A model generated the notes under the pieces. The model was not told the origin of the DNA. It searched no databases and worked only from the letters and a program-made list of their open reading frames with translations. Below are positions 8,476-17,650 of a DNA stretch of 64,000 nt, piece after piece. A program made the translations under genes and the position numbers. This DNA comes from Pseudazoarcus pumilus (GTDB lineage Bacteria; Pseudomonadota; Gammaproteobacteria; Burkholderiales; Rhodocyclaceae). Position 1 is the stretch's first letter. Each line of letters opens with the position of its first letter. The stretch spans positions 2,046,001-2,110,000 of the forward strand of contig NZ_CP025682.1 of the NCBI RefSeq assembly GCF_002872475.1, written 5' to 3'.

Positions 8476-11400
8476 CGCCCCACCCCCAGCATGCGCAGCA
8501 GTCGCGCCCACAGCGAGCGCCGACGGACACTGCCGCCGCCAGCCTGCTGACCGAGCTGTTCGAACAGTTCGGCCAGCACGATCTTCGCCGCGCCTTCGAG
8601 CATGCGTCCGCCCACCGCGGCGACCTTGCCGCTGACTTCGGCGCGATAGTCGTAGGCGAGCCGCGTGCCGCCCTCGCTTGGCTCCAGCGTCACGCGGCCG
8701 CTGCCGCGCGCCGCTCCCAGCGAGGACAGCCCGCTGCCGGCGAGACGCAGGCTGCGCGGCGGATCAAGTTCGGACAATTCGATCTCGGCCGCGTAGCGCG
8801 CGCGCACCAGGCCGACGCCGACCGTGACGTCGGCGCGATACCGATGCTCGCCAATGGTTTCGAGCGCATGGCAGCCCGGAATCACGCGCGCCAGGGCAAC
8901 CGGGTCCAGCAGCACCGCGAACACCGCCTCGGGCGACGCCGCGATGTCGGTGGTGCCGCTCGCGGCCAGCGCGCGCCCGCCGCCGGCCGCCGGCTCGCTG
9001 CGCGCGGCCTCCAGCGGCGTGCTCGGCGGCGGGTCGTCGAAACCGATCAGCGACAGCACCCGGTTGGGTGTGAGCGGAAGGCGCAGATCGTCGATCTCGC
9101 CGTGCGGCGCGAGCGCGTCGGCCACGGCGTTGGCGATGCACACCGGCGTGCTCATATTGTTTCCCTCGCCCAGCCCCTTGGCGCCCAGCGGCGTGAACGG
9201 CGACGGTGTTTCCATGTGCAGGATCAGCGGATCGGGCACCTCGCAGGTGGTCGGCACCAGATAGTCGGCGAAGGTGCCCGACTGGAAGCCGCCGTCGTCG
9301 GCGTAGCGCAGCTCTTCCATCAGCGCCGCGCCCAGTCCCTGGGCGAAGGCGCCGCGAATCTGACCGTCGGCCAAGGCGGGGTTCAGGATGCGGCCGGCGT
9401 CATGGGTGGTCACGTAGCGGTCGATGCGCACCCGACCGGTGTCGCGCTCGATCTCGACGCCGCACAGGTCGAAGACGAAGCCGTAGGCGGCCGAAGTGTT
9501 GATGCGATCGCTCGCGTCGGGCGCCTCGAGCGGCGCCGGGCTCCAGAAACGCGTCACGCGCAGGCCCAGCGTCTCACCTTCGGGCAGCAAGGCGGGCGCC
9601 CAGTGCGCACTGCTTGCCGCACGCGCGAACGGCAGTGCGCGCTCGGGCACGTCGCGCGGGCCCACACGACCGTCGCGAAACTCGACCGCGTCGGCCGCGC
9701 ATCCGAACTGACGCGCGGCGATGCGTGCCAGACGCTCGCGCAGTTCGACCGCCGCCAGATGCACGGTGCCGGCCACGGCGCCGGCGAAGCGGCTCGAATA
9801 GTTGCCGGCGGCCACCGACCAGGCGTCCTTGAGGGTGTCGACCTCGACGTTGACGGCGATGTCCCCGGGCGCGAGCCCGAACACGTCGGCCACGACCTGG
9901 GCGCACACCGTCATGTGCCCCTGCCCTGCGGGGGCCGAGGCGATGACGACGCTCACGCCACCGAGCAGATCGATGTTGACGGTGGCGCTGGCGATGCCGC
10001 CGTTCTTGTGCCCGGCGCGCTCGCGCTGCGCGTGGGTCAGCGCAGTCGAGATGTAGCCCATGTTCGAGATCGACGGCTCGACCACGGCCGCGTAGCCGAT
10101 GCCGTACAAGCGGCCCTCGGAGCGCGCTTCGTCGCGGCGACGCAGCAGCTCGTCGTGGTCGCCGTCGCGCAGGGCCAGTTCCAGCGCCGCGGCGTAGTCG
10201 CCCGAATCGAGCAGCGCGCCGGCCGGCGCGCGATAGGGAAAGGCGTCGACGGCGACGAAATTGCGCCGATAGACGTCGAGCACGTCCACACCCAGTTCGA
10301 CCGCGATGCGCCGCACCAAACGCTCCAGCGCGAAGTACACCTGCGGACCGCCAAAGCCGCGTACCAGTCCGGTGGGCGTGGCATTGGTCAGCACCGCGCG
10401 GCAGCGCACGGCCAGATGCTCGATCGCATAGGCCCCGGTGAGGCAGCCATGCATGCGAAACAGCGTGGCCGGTTCGGGCGCGCGCAGATAGGCGCCGATG
10501 TCGTCGGTCTGGTCGATGCGCAATGCGGTGATGCGCCCGTCGGCCTCCACCGCGGCCTCGATGTGCGCCAGCCGCGCCGTGGCCGAAGTTGCAGCGACCA
10601 GATGCTCGAGGCGGTCCTCGACCCATTTGACCGGGGCGCCGGCCTTGCGCGCGGCCAGGCACATCAGCACCACATACGGAAACACCGCCTGCTTGACGCC
10701 GAAACTGCCGCCCGAATCGCGCGGTGTTCGGTGACGCAGGCGGTTGCCGGGCACGCGCAGCGCCATCGCCATGACCGCGTGCAGCGAGAACGGGCCCATG
10801 AAATTCGACAATACTTCGTAGCCCTCGTCACCGGCCAGATGCTCGGCCACCACTACCGCGCCCTCGATCGGTGTGCACGAATTGCGCGGGTAATGCACGG
10901 TCAGCGCGATGCGATGGGCCGCTCCGGCGAAAGCCGCGTCCGGGTCGCCGTAGCGGTAGTCGCGATCGACGACGACATTGCTGCCCGCCGCCTCGTGCAC
11001 CATTGGAGCGCCATCGGCCAGCGCCGCCTCGATGCCGACGACCGGATCGAGCGGTGCGTATTCGGCGCGGATCAACTCGGCCGCATCCTCGGCCAGATAA
11101 CGGTCGCGCGCGACGACCACGGCCACCGGCTCGCCGACATGGCGCACGCGATCGACCGCCAGCGCCCAGTGCTGCACGGGCACCCGCACGCCGGCAATGA
11201 AGGGGTCGGACCAGCGCTGCACGTCCTCGCCGGTGAGCACGGCGACCACGCCGGGCGCGGCCTCGGCGCTCGCCACGTCGAGCGCGAGGATGCGTGCATG
11301 CGCATGCGGCGAACGCAGCACGGCCGCGTGCAAGGCCCCCGGTCGCGCGCCCAGATCGTCGGCGAAGCTGCCGCGGCCGGTGAGCAGGGCCTCATCCTCG

Positions 11401-11477
11401 ACGCGCTCGACGCGACGCCCGACATATCGCTCGGGTGACTCGGCATGCGAAGCTTGGGCGCCCGCGTTGCTGGGCAT
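8472..11477 (-). CDS. Molybdenum hydroxylase large subunit fused to a CoxG-like SRPBCC domain
   Basis: A 1001-residue protein. Residues 1 to about 790 are a molybdopterin-binding large subunit, with the Moco loops GGSFGVKQ, LVRGFGGPQ and APAGQGHMT and the catalytic glutamate loop GAKGLGEGNN. The CO-dehydrogenase-specific VAYRCSFR loop is absent, so it should hydroxylate an organic substrate. From about residue 840 the chain continues into a CoxG-like domain (TTDIAASPEAVFAVL), which in CO dehydrogenase clusters is a separate protein used in assembly or membrane anchoring. It is the first gene of the operon; the AraC-type operator lies 77-114 bases upstream of its ATG. Substrate unknown. Confidence 0.88.
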   Translation of the reverse strand: MPSNAGAQASHAESPERYVGRRVERVEDEALLTGRGSFADDLGARPGALHAAVLRSPHAHARILALDVASAEAAPGVVAVLTGEDVQRWSDPFIAGVRVPVQHWALAVDRVRHVGEPVAVVVARDRYLAEDAAELIRAEYAPLDPVVGIEAALADGAPMVHEAAGSNVVVDRDYRYGDPDAAFAGAAHRIALTVHYPRNSCTPIEGAVVVAEHLAGDEGYEVLSNFMGPFSLHAVMAMALRVPGNRLRHRTPRDSGGSFGVKQAVFPYVVLMCLAARKAGAPVKWVEDRLEHLVAATSATARLAHIEAAVEADGRITALRIDQTDDIGAYLRAPEPATLFRMHGCLTGAYAIEHLAVRCRAVLTNATPTGLVRGFGGPQVYFALERLVRRIAVELGVDVLDVYRRNFVAVDAFPYRAPAGALLDSGDYAAALELALRDGDHDELLRRRDEARSEGRLYGIGYAAVVEPSISNMGYISTALTHAQRERAGHKNGGIASATVNIDLLGGVSVVIASAPAGQGHMTVCAQVVADVFGLAPGDIAVNVEVDTLKDAWSVAAGNYSSRFAGAVAGTVHLAAVELRERLARIAARQFGCAADAVEFRDGRVGPRDVPERALPFARAASSAHWAPALLPEGETLGLRVTRFWSPAPLEAPDASDRINTSAAYGFVFDLCGVEIERDTGRVRIDRYVTTHDAGRILNPALADGQIRGAFAQGLGAALMEELRYADDGGFQSGTFADYLVPTTCEVPDPLILHMETPSPFTPLGAKGLGEGNNMSTPVCIANAVADALAPHGEIDDLRLPLTPNRVLSLIGFDDPPPSTPLEAARSEPAAGGGRALAASGTTDIAASPEAVFAVLLDPVALARVIPGCHALETIGEHRYRADVTVGVGLVRARYAAEIELSELDPPRSLRLAGSGLSSLGAARGSGRVTLEPSEGGTRLAYDYRAEVSGKVAAVGGRMLEGAAKIVLAELFEQLGQQAGGGSVRRRSLWARLLRMLGVGR

Positions 11478-11553
11478 GGGCTGGGTCCTCGTTCAGGGAT
11501 GCACGCACTGCGCGCGCTGCAATGCATGGTAAGAACGAAGGCCACGGGCGGCT

Positions 11554-11591
11554 TTACCGCCTCGTAAGACGGTTTACCCTGGAGTCTGAAT
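11554..11591 (+). promoter_or_regulatory. Candidate AraC-type operator, copy 3
   Basis: TTACC at 11554 and 11574, 20 bp apart, the second followed by CTG and GAGTCTGAAT. This is the same arrangement as the two full copies in 354-452. It lies between the stop of the AraC gene (11603) and the start of the hydroxylase large subunit (11477), upstream of the latter. Confidence 0.6.
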
Positions 11592-11602
11592 ATCTGGCCG
11601 AT

Positions 11603-12472
11603 TCATTCGGCCAGTGCCGCGCGCTCCTCGACGATGCTGACCACCCGTCGGTATTCGCTGGGCGTGATGCCGAGCTGGTCACGGAAAAAACGCGTGAAAT
11701 GTCCCGGCGCGGAGAAACCGACGTCGTAGCCGATGTCGGCGATCGAATTCACGCTGCCGGACAGCTCGTGGATCGCCGCCTCCATGCGCAGCACGTTGGC
11801 GTAGACGGCAGGCGTGAGCCGCGTGCAGCGCCGGAACAGCGCGAAGAAGTGCGCGCGCGACAGGCCGCACTCGGCTGCGAGCCGGTCCATGTCCTGCCCG
11901 ACGCCGACGTTGTCGCGCATCATCACGATGGCACGCCGGATGCGCGCATCCATCGAACACGCGGGCATGCTGCGCAGCAGCGCACCGAAATTGCGCCACT
12001 CGGAGTTGCGGTCGATGATCGCGATGATCAGGTCGAACAGCCGCTCCTCGAGTTGCTGCGGCTCGATGCCCTCGGGCAACAGCATGTCTGCCGCGAGCCG
12101 GTCGGCAAGCTGTCGCGCATGATCGGACATCGCCACACAGGACTGGGGGAAGAAGTGCGGATGGCTGCTGACCGCCAGCGCGCGCTGAATGTCGGCCAGC
12201 CAGGCCGGTTCGATGTACATCGCCAGCAGCACGCTGGGCATGCCCGCCTCGTCGTGATGCGCGTAGGCGTGCGGCTCCCAGGCGTTGACCACGACGGCGT
12301 TGCGGTCGGTCAGGGGCTGCACACGCTCGCGCACGATGAAGCGCGTATCCGCCCCGCTGAGTTTGATCAGCAGATGGCAGTGATGATGGGCATGCGCCAC
12401 CAGGTGCTTGTCCATGCACAGCAGCGCCACGCGCCCGAAGGCGCCTTGCAGGATCTTGATCGCGGTGGACAT
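11603..12472 (-). CDS. AraC-family transcriptional regulator
   Basis: A 289-residue regulator with an N-terminal ligand-sensing region (histidine-rich HAHHHCHLLIKLSG near residue 25) and a C-terminal AraC double helix-turn-helix (CGLSRAHFFALFRRC, then IADIGYDVGFSAPGHFTRFFR). The ATG at 12472 is set by GGAGGAG six bases upstream; a longer frame begins in the preceding gene. It lies 20 bases behind the MocA-like gene and just ahead of the hydroxylase operon. It is inferred to bind the three TTACC-repeat operators and to activate uptake, decarboxylation and hydroxylation genes in response to the substrate. Confidence 0.88.
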   Translation of the reverse strand: MSTAIKILQGAFGRVALLCMDKHLVAHAHHHCHLLIKLSGADTRFIVRERVQPLTDRNAVVVNAWEPHAYAHHDEAGMPSVLLAMYIEPAWLADIQRALAVSSHPHFFPQSCVAMSDHARQLADRLAADMLLPEGIEPQQLEERLFDLIIAIIDRNSEWRNFGALLRSMPACSMDARIRRAIVMMRDNVGVGQDMDRLAAECGLSRAHFFALFRRCTRLTPAVYANVLRMEAAIHELSGSVNSIADIGYDVGFSAPGHFTRFFRDQLGITPSEYRRVVSIVEERAALAE

Positions 12473-12492
12473 TACAGTCTCCTCCGGTCGGT

Positions 12493-13104
12493 TCAGCCGG
12501 CACCGTGCACCGCCAGGGCGGTGGCGAGATCGGCCGGCGTATCGATGTCGGCAAGAACTCCGGCATCGTCGCAATGGATCGGAACGAGGTCGCGACGGTG
12601 ACGCGCGACCACGCTGCGCGCGCCCTCGTCACCGCCCAGGGTCAGCAACTCGTCGCGCAGGTCGGCCGAGAAGCCCACCGGGTGTCCGCGCCGCCCTGCA
12701 TGCATCGGGGCAGCGATGCGCGCACCGTCGGACAGCGCGGCGGCGACCGCAGCCACGGTCTCGGTGCGCACGAAGGGCATGTCACCGAGCGCGATCAGCC
12801 AGCCAGCGGCATCGTCCGTTGCGCGGACGCCGCGGGCCAGCGACGCCCCCATCCCGCTGTCCGCATCCGCGCATTCGACACATTCGATTCCGTCCGCTTC
12901 GAATTCACCGCGCAGATTGGTCTCGCCGAAACGAACCACGGCAAGCACGCGGCCCGGCAGCGCGGCGCGCAGCGCGCGGGCGCTGGCCAACCCGATGGGC
13001 GTGCCGTCGGGCAACGCCCGGCGCAGCTTGTCACCACCGAAGCGGCGGCCACGCCCGGCGGCCAGCACGATGCCGACAATGTCGCGTGCAGCATGCGCGC
13101 TCAT
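12493..13104 (-). CDS. MocA-like molybdenum cofactor nucleotidyltransferase
   Basis: A 203-residue MobA-like NTP transferase with the signature IVGIVLAAGRGRRFGGDK at the N-terminus, the metal site LIALGDMPFV and RRGHPVGF. MocA-type members add CMP to molybdopterin, the cofactor form used by xanthine-dehydrogenase-family hydroxylases. The enzyme's place between ubiX and araC, next to a molybdenum hydroxylase operon, supports this over MobA or an unrelated sugar nucleotidyltransferase. The ATG at 13104 is 13 bases after the ubiX stop. Confidence 0.82.
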   Translation of the reverse strand: MSAHAARDIVGIVLAAGRGRRFGGDKLRRALPDGTPIGLASARALRAALPGRVLAVVRFGETNLRGEFEADGIECVECADADSGMGASLARGVRATDDAAGWLIALGDMPFVRTETVAAVAAALSDGARIAAPMHAGRRGHPVGFSADLRDELLTLGGDEGARSVVARHRRDLVPIHCDDAGVLADIDTPADLATALAVHGAG

Positions 13105-13117
13105 GACCGCGTCCACC

Positions 13118-13723
13118 TCAGCCGCGCGCGAGCGCACGCGGTGAGCGACGCGGGCCCTCGCCCCAGCGTTCGACCACGCCGGCATCGATGTCGAACAGGT
13201 CGAGCACGCGCCCGAGCGAGTGATCGACCAGATCCTCGATGGTCTCCGGCCGGCCGTAGAAGGCCGGCACCGGCGGCGCGACGATCGCGCCCATCTCGGC
13301 CAGTTGCGTCATCGTGCGCAAATGCCCCAGGTGCAGCGGGGTCTCGCGCACCATCAGCACCAGGCGCCGACGATCCTTGAGCACCACGTCGGCCGCGCGC
13401 GTGAGCAGGCTGGTGGTCGTACCGTGGGCAATCTCGGACATGCTGCGGATCGAGCACGGCGCGACGATCATGCCGGCCGTGCGGAACGAACCCGAAGAGA
13501 TCGCCGCCGCGATATCGTGCGGCGCGTGCACGACGCTGGCCAGCGCGTGCACATCGGCGACCTTGTAGGTGGTTTCGTGCGCCAGCGTGATTTCGGCCGA
13601 ACGCGACATCACCAGATGCGTCTCCATCCCGAGTTCACGCAGGATCTCGAGCAGGCGAATGCCGAACACCGCGCCGGAGGCGCCGCTGATACCAACGATG
13701 ATGCGCTGCCCCGCGCGACTCAC
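13118..13723 (-). CDS. ubiX: UbiX-family flavin prenyltransferase
   Basis: A protein of about 201 residues that prenylates FMN to make the cofactor of UbiD enzymes. Motifs include the N-terminal flavin loop IIVGISGASGAVFGIRLLE, VAPCSIRSMSEIAHG and the late P-A-F-Y-x-R-P segment. A GTG at 13723 is preferred because GGGAG lies seven to eight bases upstream; another GTG at 13741 would add six residues. It heads the ubiX-mocA-araC group and is presumably dedicated to the UbiD-like enzyme at 509. The organism may have another ubiX for ubiquinone synthesis elsewhere. Confidence 0.88.
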   Translation of the reverse strand: MSRAGQRIIVGISGASGAVFGIRLLEILRELGMETHLVMSRSAEITLAHETTYKVADVHALASVVHAPHDIAAAISSGSFRTAGMIVAPCSIRSMSEIAHGTTTSLLTRAADVVLKDRRRLVLMVRETPLHLGHLRTMTQLAEMGAIVAPPVPAFYGRPETIEDLVDHSLGRVLDLFDIDAGVVERWGEGPRRSPRALARG

Positions 13724-13897
13724 CGGACTGCTCCCGGACACGAAGGGGCGACGCTGGCTCGATGCGCCATGACTGTCTCCTCGTCGGGGTCATTGCCGAG
13801 CATGACCCTCGTTCTGTGGGAGAAAGTCTATGGAAGGGATGGCATCAGCGCCAATAATCAATCAAGATCGGTCCGATCTGATTTACTGATACCCGCC

Positions 13898-14827
13898 ATG
13901 GACATTCGCCAGATCCAGTACTTCGTGTGCCTGTACGAGGAAGGCAACGTCACGCGCGCGGCGCGGCGACTGAACGTCGTGCAGTCGGCCTTGAGCATGC
14001 AGCTCGCGCGGCTCGAGGCCGAGACCGGGCAGAAACTGTTCGAGCGCACCTCGCGCGGCATGGTGCCCACGCAGGCCGGACGCACGCTGTTCGGACTGTT
14101 CCTGCCCATCCTGCGCGACATCGCCAACGCCCGCGAGGAGATCGCCCGGCTCGGAGAGGACGTATCGGGCGAGCTGCGCGTGGGCTTTCTGGAATCGACC
14201 ACCGGCGTGCTCTCGCGCGCGCTCGCCGAGTACACCGAGCGCCACCCGCGCGTCGTGGTACGCGCGATCAACGGCTACTCGTCCTTCTTCATAGACCAGG
14301 TCACCGCCGGTCAGCTCGACATCGCGCTCATCAACCGACCGCGGCAGCGCCTGGCGCTCAATGCCACGCCGGTCCATGACGAGGAGATGGTGGTGGTCGC
14401 CGCAGCCGGCAACGACCTCGGCCTGGGGCGCGAGATCGGCATGCGCGACCTGGCCGCCTACCCGCTGGTCGTGCCCTCGCGCCAGCACGGCCTGCGCGGC
14501 GTGATCGACCGTCACGCCAACCTCGCCGGCATCGAACTCGACCCGCGGCTGGAAATCGACGCGTTGTCGGCCATCGTCGAACTGGTGACCCACGGCCGCT
14601 GGGTCACCATCCTTCCGCTGATCACCGTGCACCATGGACTCGAAAGCGGCGCCCTGCGCGCCTATCGGCTAGACGCTCCACACGTGACCCGCAGCCTGAC
14701 CTGGATCCACCACCCGCGTCGTGCCCTGGGCACGGCCGCCGCCCGTTTCATGGAGATCTTCGGCCAGCATCTGGTCGAAACCGCCCGCGCGGCTGCCGGA
14801 CTCGCGCACAACGGCCGCGGCAAGTGA
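13898..14827 (+). CDS. LysR-family transcriptional regulator
   Basis: A 309-residue LysR-type regulator: winged helix-turn-helix over residues 1-60 (VTRAARRLNVVQSALSMQLARLE) and a LysR substrate-binding domain from about residue 90. It is divergent from ubiX with 174 bases between them. The ATG at 13898 starts the canonical MDIRQIQYF; the long in-frame upstream extension runs antisense through ubiX and is rejected. It may control its own gene and the ubiX-mocA-araC group, but its ligand is unknown. Confidence 0.9.
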   Translation: MDIRQIQYFVCLYEEGNVTRAARRLNVVQSALSMQLARLEAETGQKLFERTSRGMVPTQAGRTLFGLFLPILRDIANAREEIARLGEDVSGELRVGFLESTTGVLSRALAEYTERHPRVVVRAINGYSSFFIDQVTAGQLDIALINRPRQRLALNATPVHDEEMVVVAAAGNDLGLGREIGMRDLAAYPLVVPSRQHGLRGVIDRHANLAGIELDPRLEIDALSAIVELVTHGRWVTILPLITVHHGLESGALRAYRLDAPHVTRSLTWIHHPRRALGTAAARFMEIFGQHLVETARAAAGLAHNGRGK

Positions 14828-14932
14828 CGGCTCAGCCGCGAGGACTTCCTGCAGCATCAAAGGAAAGCCCGAGGGCATCCGCCGAGTACCGGGACATTCG
14901 CACACGGAAGGCGCAAATGGCCCCGGGCGAAT

Positions 14933-15574
14933 TCACTGCTGCAGGGTCGCGATGAAGCGGTCGGCCTCGGCGATGGCCTCGTCCATGTCGCGCACCAGGC
15001 GGTCGACGTTGACCTGCACCCTGGCCAGTTCGCCACTCAGGCCGGCGATGGCGCGGGCGTTGAGGTTGTGCTTCATGAACAGGACCTGATCCCGCAACGG
15101 CACGAGGACCGGCTCGAGCTTCTCCTCGGCGGCCTGCATCGATGCAATCAGGCGCGCGTAGCGCACCCGTGTGGCGTCGTACTTGCGCTGGCTCTCGGCG
15201 CGCAGATGGTCGCTGGAGTACTGCTCGAGTTCCGTGCGCCATTCATCGAACAATGCCTCGGACACCGCCTCGACCGCATCGATGCGCTCGCGCACCTCGG
15301 CCGCGCCGCGCTCGCTGCGCTGCAGCGTCGCGTCCAGGCGCAGATACTCGCGCTCCAGATCACCGCCGGAAAAATCGACCACCTGGCGGAATTGCTCCAT
15401 CGCCGTCAGGAACTGCTCCTTGGTCTCGCTTTGCGTGTCGCGCGCGGCCTCGACCCGATCCACCAGGATGTCACGCTTGTGAACGCCGACCTTTTCCATG
15501 GCGTCGTAATACACGTTGCTACACGCTCCCAAAGTCAGCGCGAGCGCAACGAGGATGAGCGAGCGGATGTGCAT
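14933..15574 (-). CDS. DUF2959 lipoprotein
   Basis: A 213-residue protein starting MHIRSLILVALALTLGAC: a lipoprotein signal with the lipobox cysteine at 18, so it is probably anchored in the outer membrane. The rest is almost entirely charged helix and likely coiled coil, matching the DUF2959 family. Function is unknown. It stands alone, with no gene in the 218 bases upstream. Confidence 0.8.
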   Translation of the reverse strand: MHIRSLILVALALTLGACSNVYYDAMEKVGVHKRDILVDRVEAARDTQSETKEQFLTAMEQFRQVVDFSGGDLEREYLRLDATLQRSERGAAEVRERIDAVEAVSEALFDEWRTELEQYSSDHLRAESQRKYDATRVRYARLIASMQAAEEKLEPVLVPLRDQVLFMKHNLNARAIAGLSGELARVQVNVDRLVRDMDEAIAEADRFIATLQQ

Positions 15575-15792
15575 GGTGCCTCCCGTGCGTGGTCGTGGTG
15601 CGATTGTGCCATTGCATACAGGCCAGCAACGCGTGTGCGGCGAATCGACTGGGGTGCCCGCGAATCGGGCATCGGGCGCGAAGCGTTCCCGCTCAGTGGC
15701 TTGGACCGCCCATACACATCTATCCACAGACTTGCCCACGCCAACTGGGGAAAAGCCGGCGAGGCGCGACTGGCCCGGCGCCAACGCGAACG

Positions 15793-16647
15793 TCAGGGGT
15801 TCCCGGCCGCGTGTCTGCCGGCCTGGCGGGCGTCCTCTTCCTCGCGCGCCGCCTCGATGACCTGCATCACCTCGGCGACGTCTGCGGGCGCTTGTTCCGC
15901 CACGAACACGCCGGTGAGTGCCGTGTCGGGTTGAAGCTTGCCCGATTCGTACACGGACCAGATCTCCTTGCCGTAATCGGTATCGCGCAACTCGGGGGCG
16001 AACTGGCCGAAGTAGGCGGCCAGATTGTCCACATCGCGTTCGAGCATGGAGCGGGCGTTGTTGTTGGCCGCAGCGTCGACCGCCTGCGGCAGGTCGATGA
16101 TCACCGGGCCGTCGGGATCGACGAGCACGTTGTATTCCGACAAGTCCCCGTGAACGATGCCCGCACAGAGCATGCGCACCACCTGGCGCACCAGATCGGC
16201 GTGGAAGCGCCGCGCGTCGTCCTCGCCCAGCACGACGTCGTTCAGTCGGGGAGCGGGCTCGCCGTCTTCGTCGGTGACCAGCTCCATCAGCAGCACGCCT
16301 TCGTGAAAGTCGTACGGCGTCGGCACGCGCACGCCTGCCGCGGCGAGCCGACGCAGGGCATCGACCTCGGCATGCTGCCAGGCCGCCTCCTCTTCCTGCC
16401 GGCCGTAGCGCGAGCGCTTGGCCATCGCCCGCGCCTGGCGGCTGTTCTTGATCTTGCGCCCCTCGGTGTAGTCCACAGCCTTGTGGAAGCCGCGCTTGTT
16501 GGCCTCCTTGTACACCTTGGCGCACCGCAACTCGTCGCCACACTGCACGACATAGACGGTGGCTTCCTTGCCGCTCATGAGTTGCCGCATGACGTGGTCG
16601 ACGAGACCGTCGGCGACCAGCGGCTCGAGTCTGCTCGGCGTCTTCAT
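15793..16647 (-). CDS. RIO-type serine/threonine protein kinase
   Basis: A 284-residue RIO1-like kinase. Visible are the nucleotide loop [10 protein letters not shown] near residue 25, the family-specific segment around [15 protein letters not shown], the catalytic loop [11 protein letters not shown] with Asp, and the metal site IIDLPQAVD in place of DFG. RIO kinases in bacteria are poorly characterised. The ATG at 16647 overlaps the stop of the VF530-like gene by four bases, so the two are coupled. Confidence 0.88.
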   Translation of the reverse strand: MKTPSRLEPLVADGLVDHVMRQLMSGKEATVYVVQCGDELRCAKVYKEANKRGFHKAVDYTEGRKIKNSRQARAMAKRSRYGRQEEEAAWQHAEVDALRRLAAAGVRVPTPYDFHEGVLLMELVTDEDGEPAPRLNDVVLGEDDARRFHADLVRQVVRMLCAGIVHGDLSEYNVLVDPDGPVIIDLPQAVDAAANNNARSMLERDVDNLAAYFGQFAPELRDTDYGKEIWSVYESGKLQPDTALTGVFVAEQAPADVAEVMQVIEAAREEEDARQAGRHAAGNP

Positions 16648-16886
16648 TGGTCGCCTTTCCCGGAGGCAGCACGGAGCGTATCCAGATACAGGACTTCGAC
16701 CTGCGCTCGCGCCCATGGGGTACGCCGCAGGAACTTGAGGCTCGACGGAATGCTGGGCTCGTGGATGAAGCAGCGAATGTTCAGCCGCCGCCCCAGTTCC
16801 TCCCAGCCGTGACGCGCCACAAGCTCGTTGAGAATCTTCTCCAGCGTCAGGCCATGCAGCGGGTTGTTGCGTTGGGGACTGCTCAT
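16644..16886 (-). CDS. VF530-like small DNA-binding protein (DUF2132)
   Basis: An 80-residue protein ([20 protein letters not shown]...) of the VF530/DUF2132 family, whose typical features are the LHGxTLExIL start and the RCFxxxPSIxSSLKFLRxTPWAR segment. Family members have a four-helix fold thought to bind DNA. It is the first gene of a two-gene operon with the RIO kinase. Role unknown. Confidence 0.85.
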   Translation of the reverse strand: MSSPQRNNPLHGLTLEKILNELVARHGWEELGRRLNIRCFIHEPSIPSSLKFLRRTPWARAQVEVLYLDTLRAASGKGDQ

Positions 16887-17102
16887 CGTGTTCTCGCAAG
16901 TGCGCACTGCGGCGTGCGCGGTTCCAAGGCCCGCCCGGCGACGCTTGCCACCGCGGCCGGTCCCGAATGATAGTGGACGGAGCGAAACGCCGGTCCAGCA
17001 TCGGCACCAGCGACGAGCAGTGACAAAACTTGCGCAAAAATGGGTGGCAAAAAGGCCGCGCGCATTCACCGGGGCCAATTCGTGCCCAGTCGGCTCGGGC
17101 AA

Positions 17103-17138
17103 CAAAAAAGCCAACCACCGTCAAGTGATTGGCTTTCA
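17103..17138 (-). terminator. Duplicated tRNA terminator hairpin
   Basis: Minus-strand hairpin AGCCAATCAC / GTGGTTGGCT followed by a T-run, identical to the terminator of the intact tRNA at 21425-21459. It is part of the left copy of the islet repeat. Confidence 0.6.
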
Positions 17139-17149
17139 AGTTTTGTGTC

Positions 17150-17192
<43 letters not shown>

Positions 17193-17650
17193 ATCGAAAG
17201 AATCGCTCGGCAACGGGAGCAATCTGTTGCGTCTCAATCGGCACAAAACGCCCCAACCCTGCAATTCCGCCATTTTCGGAAGCCCACTGTGTGACACATC
17301 GGAAAGACGGCATTTCTCAACAAGCATCGTCTGTCACACCGAGTTCGCAAAAAAGTTGCACCAGCGTCTGCGAGAGACTCTAACAGGAATCGTCACCGCT
17401 GACCTTCGGTCACCCGATTTCGGACCGTTCTTCGCGGTGCTGGACAGCACTGCCCAGGTCACGCTCATCACTCCGGGGCGGCGGATGCTCCCCCTGCTCT
17501 GACGTCTGTCCGGGACGATGTGTTCGTACCCTGCCGTTGTGGAGCTCGCCAAGCCCTGCTGCCCGGTGTCCGGTCGCCTCGATCGACAAGGTCGGATTTC
17601 TGACAGCGGCGTGACCGCGTGCGCTCGCGGTGCGCACGGCAACGCGCATG
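17193..17650. other. Intergenic stretch without a recognisable gene
   Basis: About 460 bases of islet DNA. Short frames exist on both strands but have no recognisable motif or good ribosome site. An 8-bp inverted pair (GTGTGACA at 17289, TGTCACAC at 17332) is the only structure seen. Confidence 0.4.

Noticed and set aside
8391-11438. A 1015-residue open frame on the plus strand
   Set aside because: It is antisense to the hydroxylase large subunit, which has clear motifs; the Arg/Gln/His-rich translation is typical of a GC-rich shadow frame.
13220-13897. N-terminal extension of the LysR protein
   Set aside because: Reads antisense through ubiX; the LysR domain starts cleanly at 13898.
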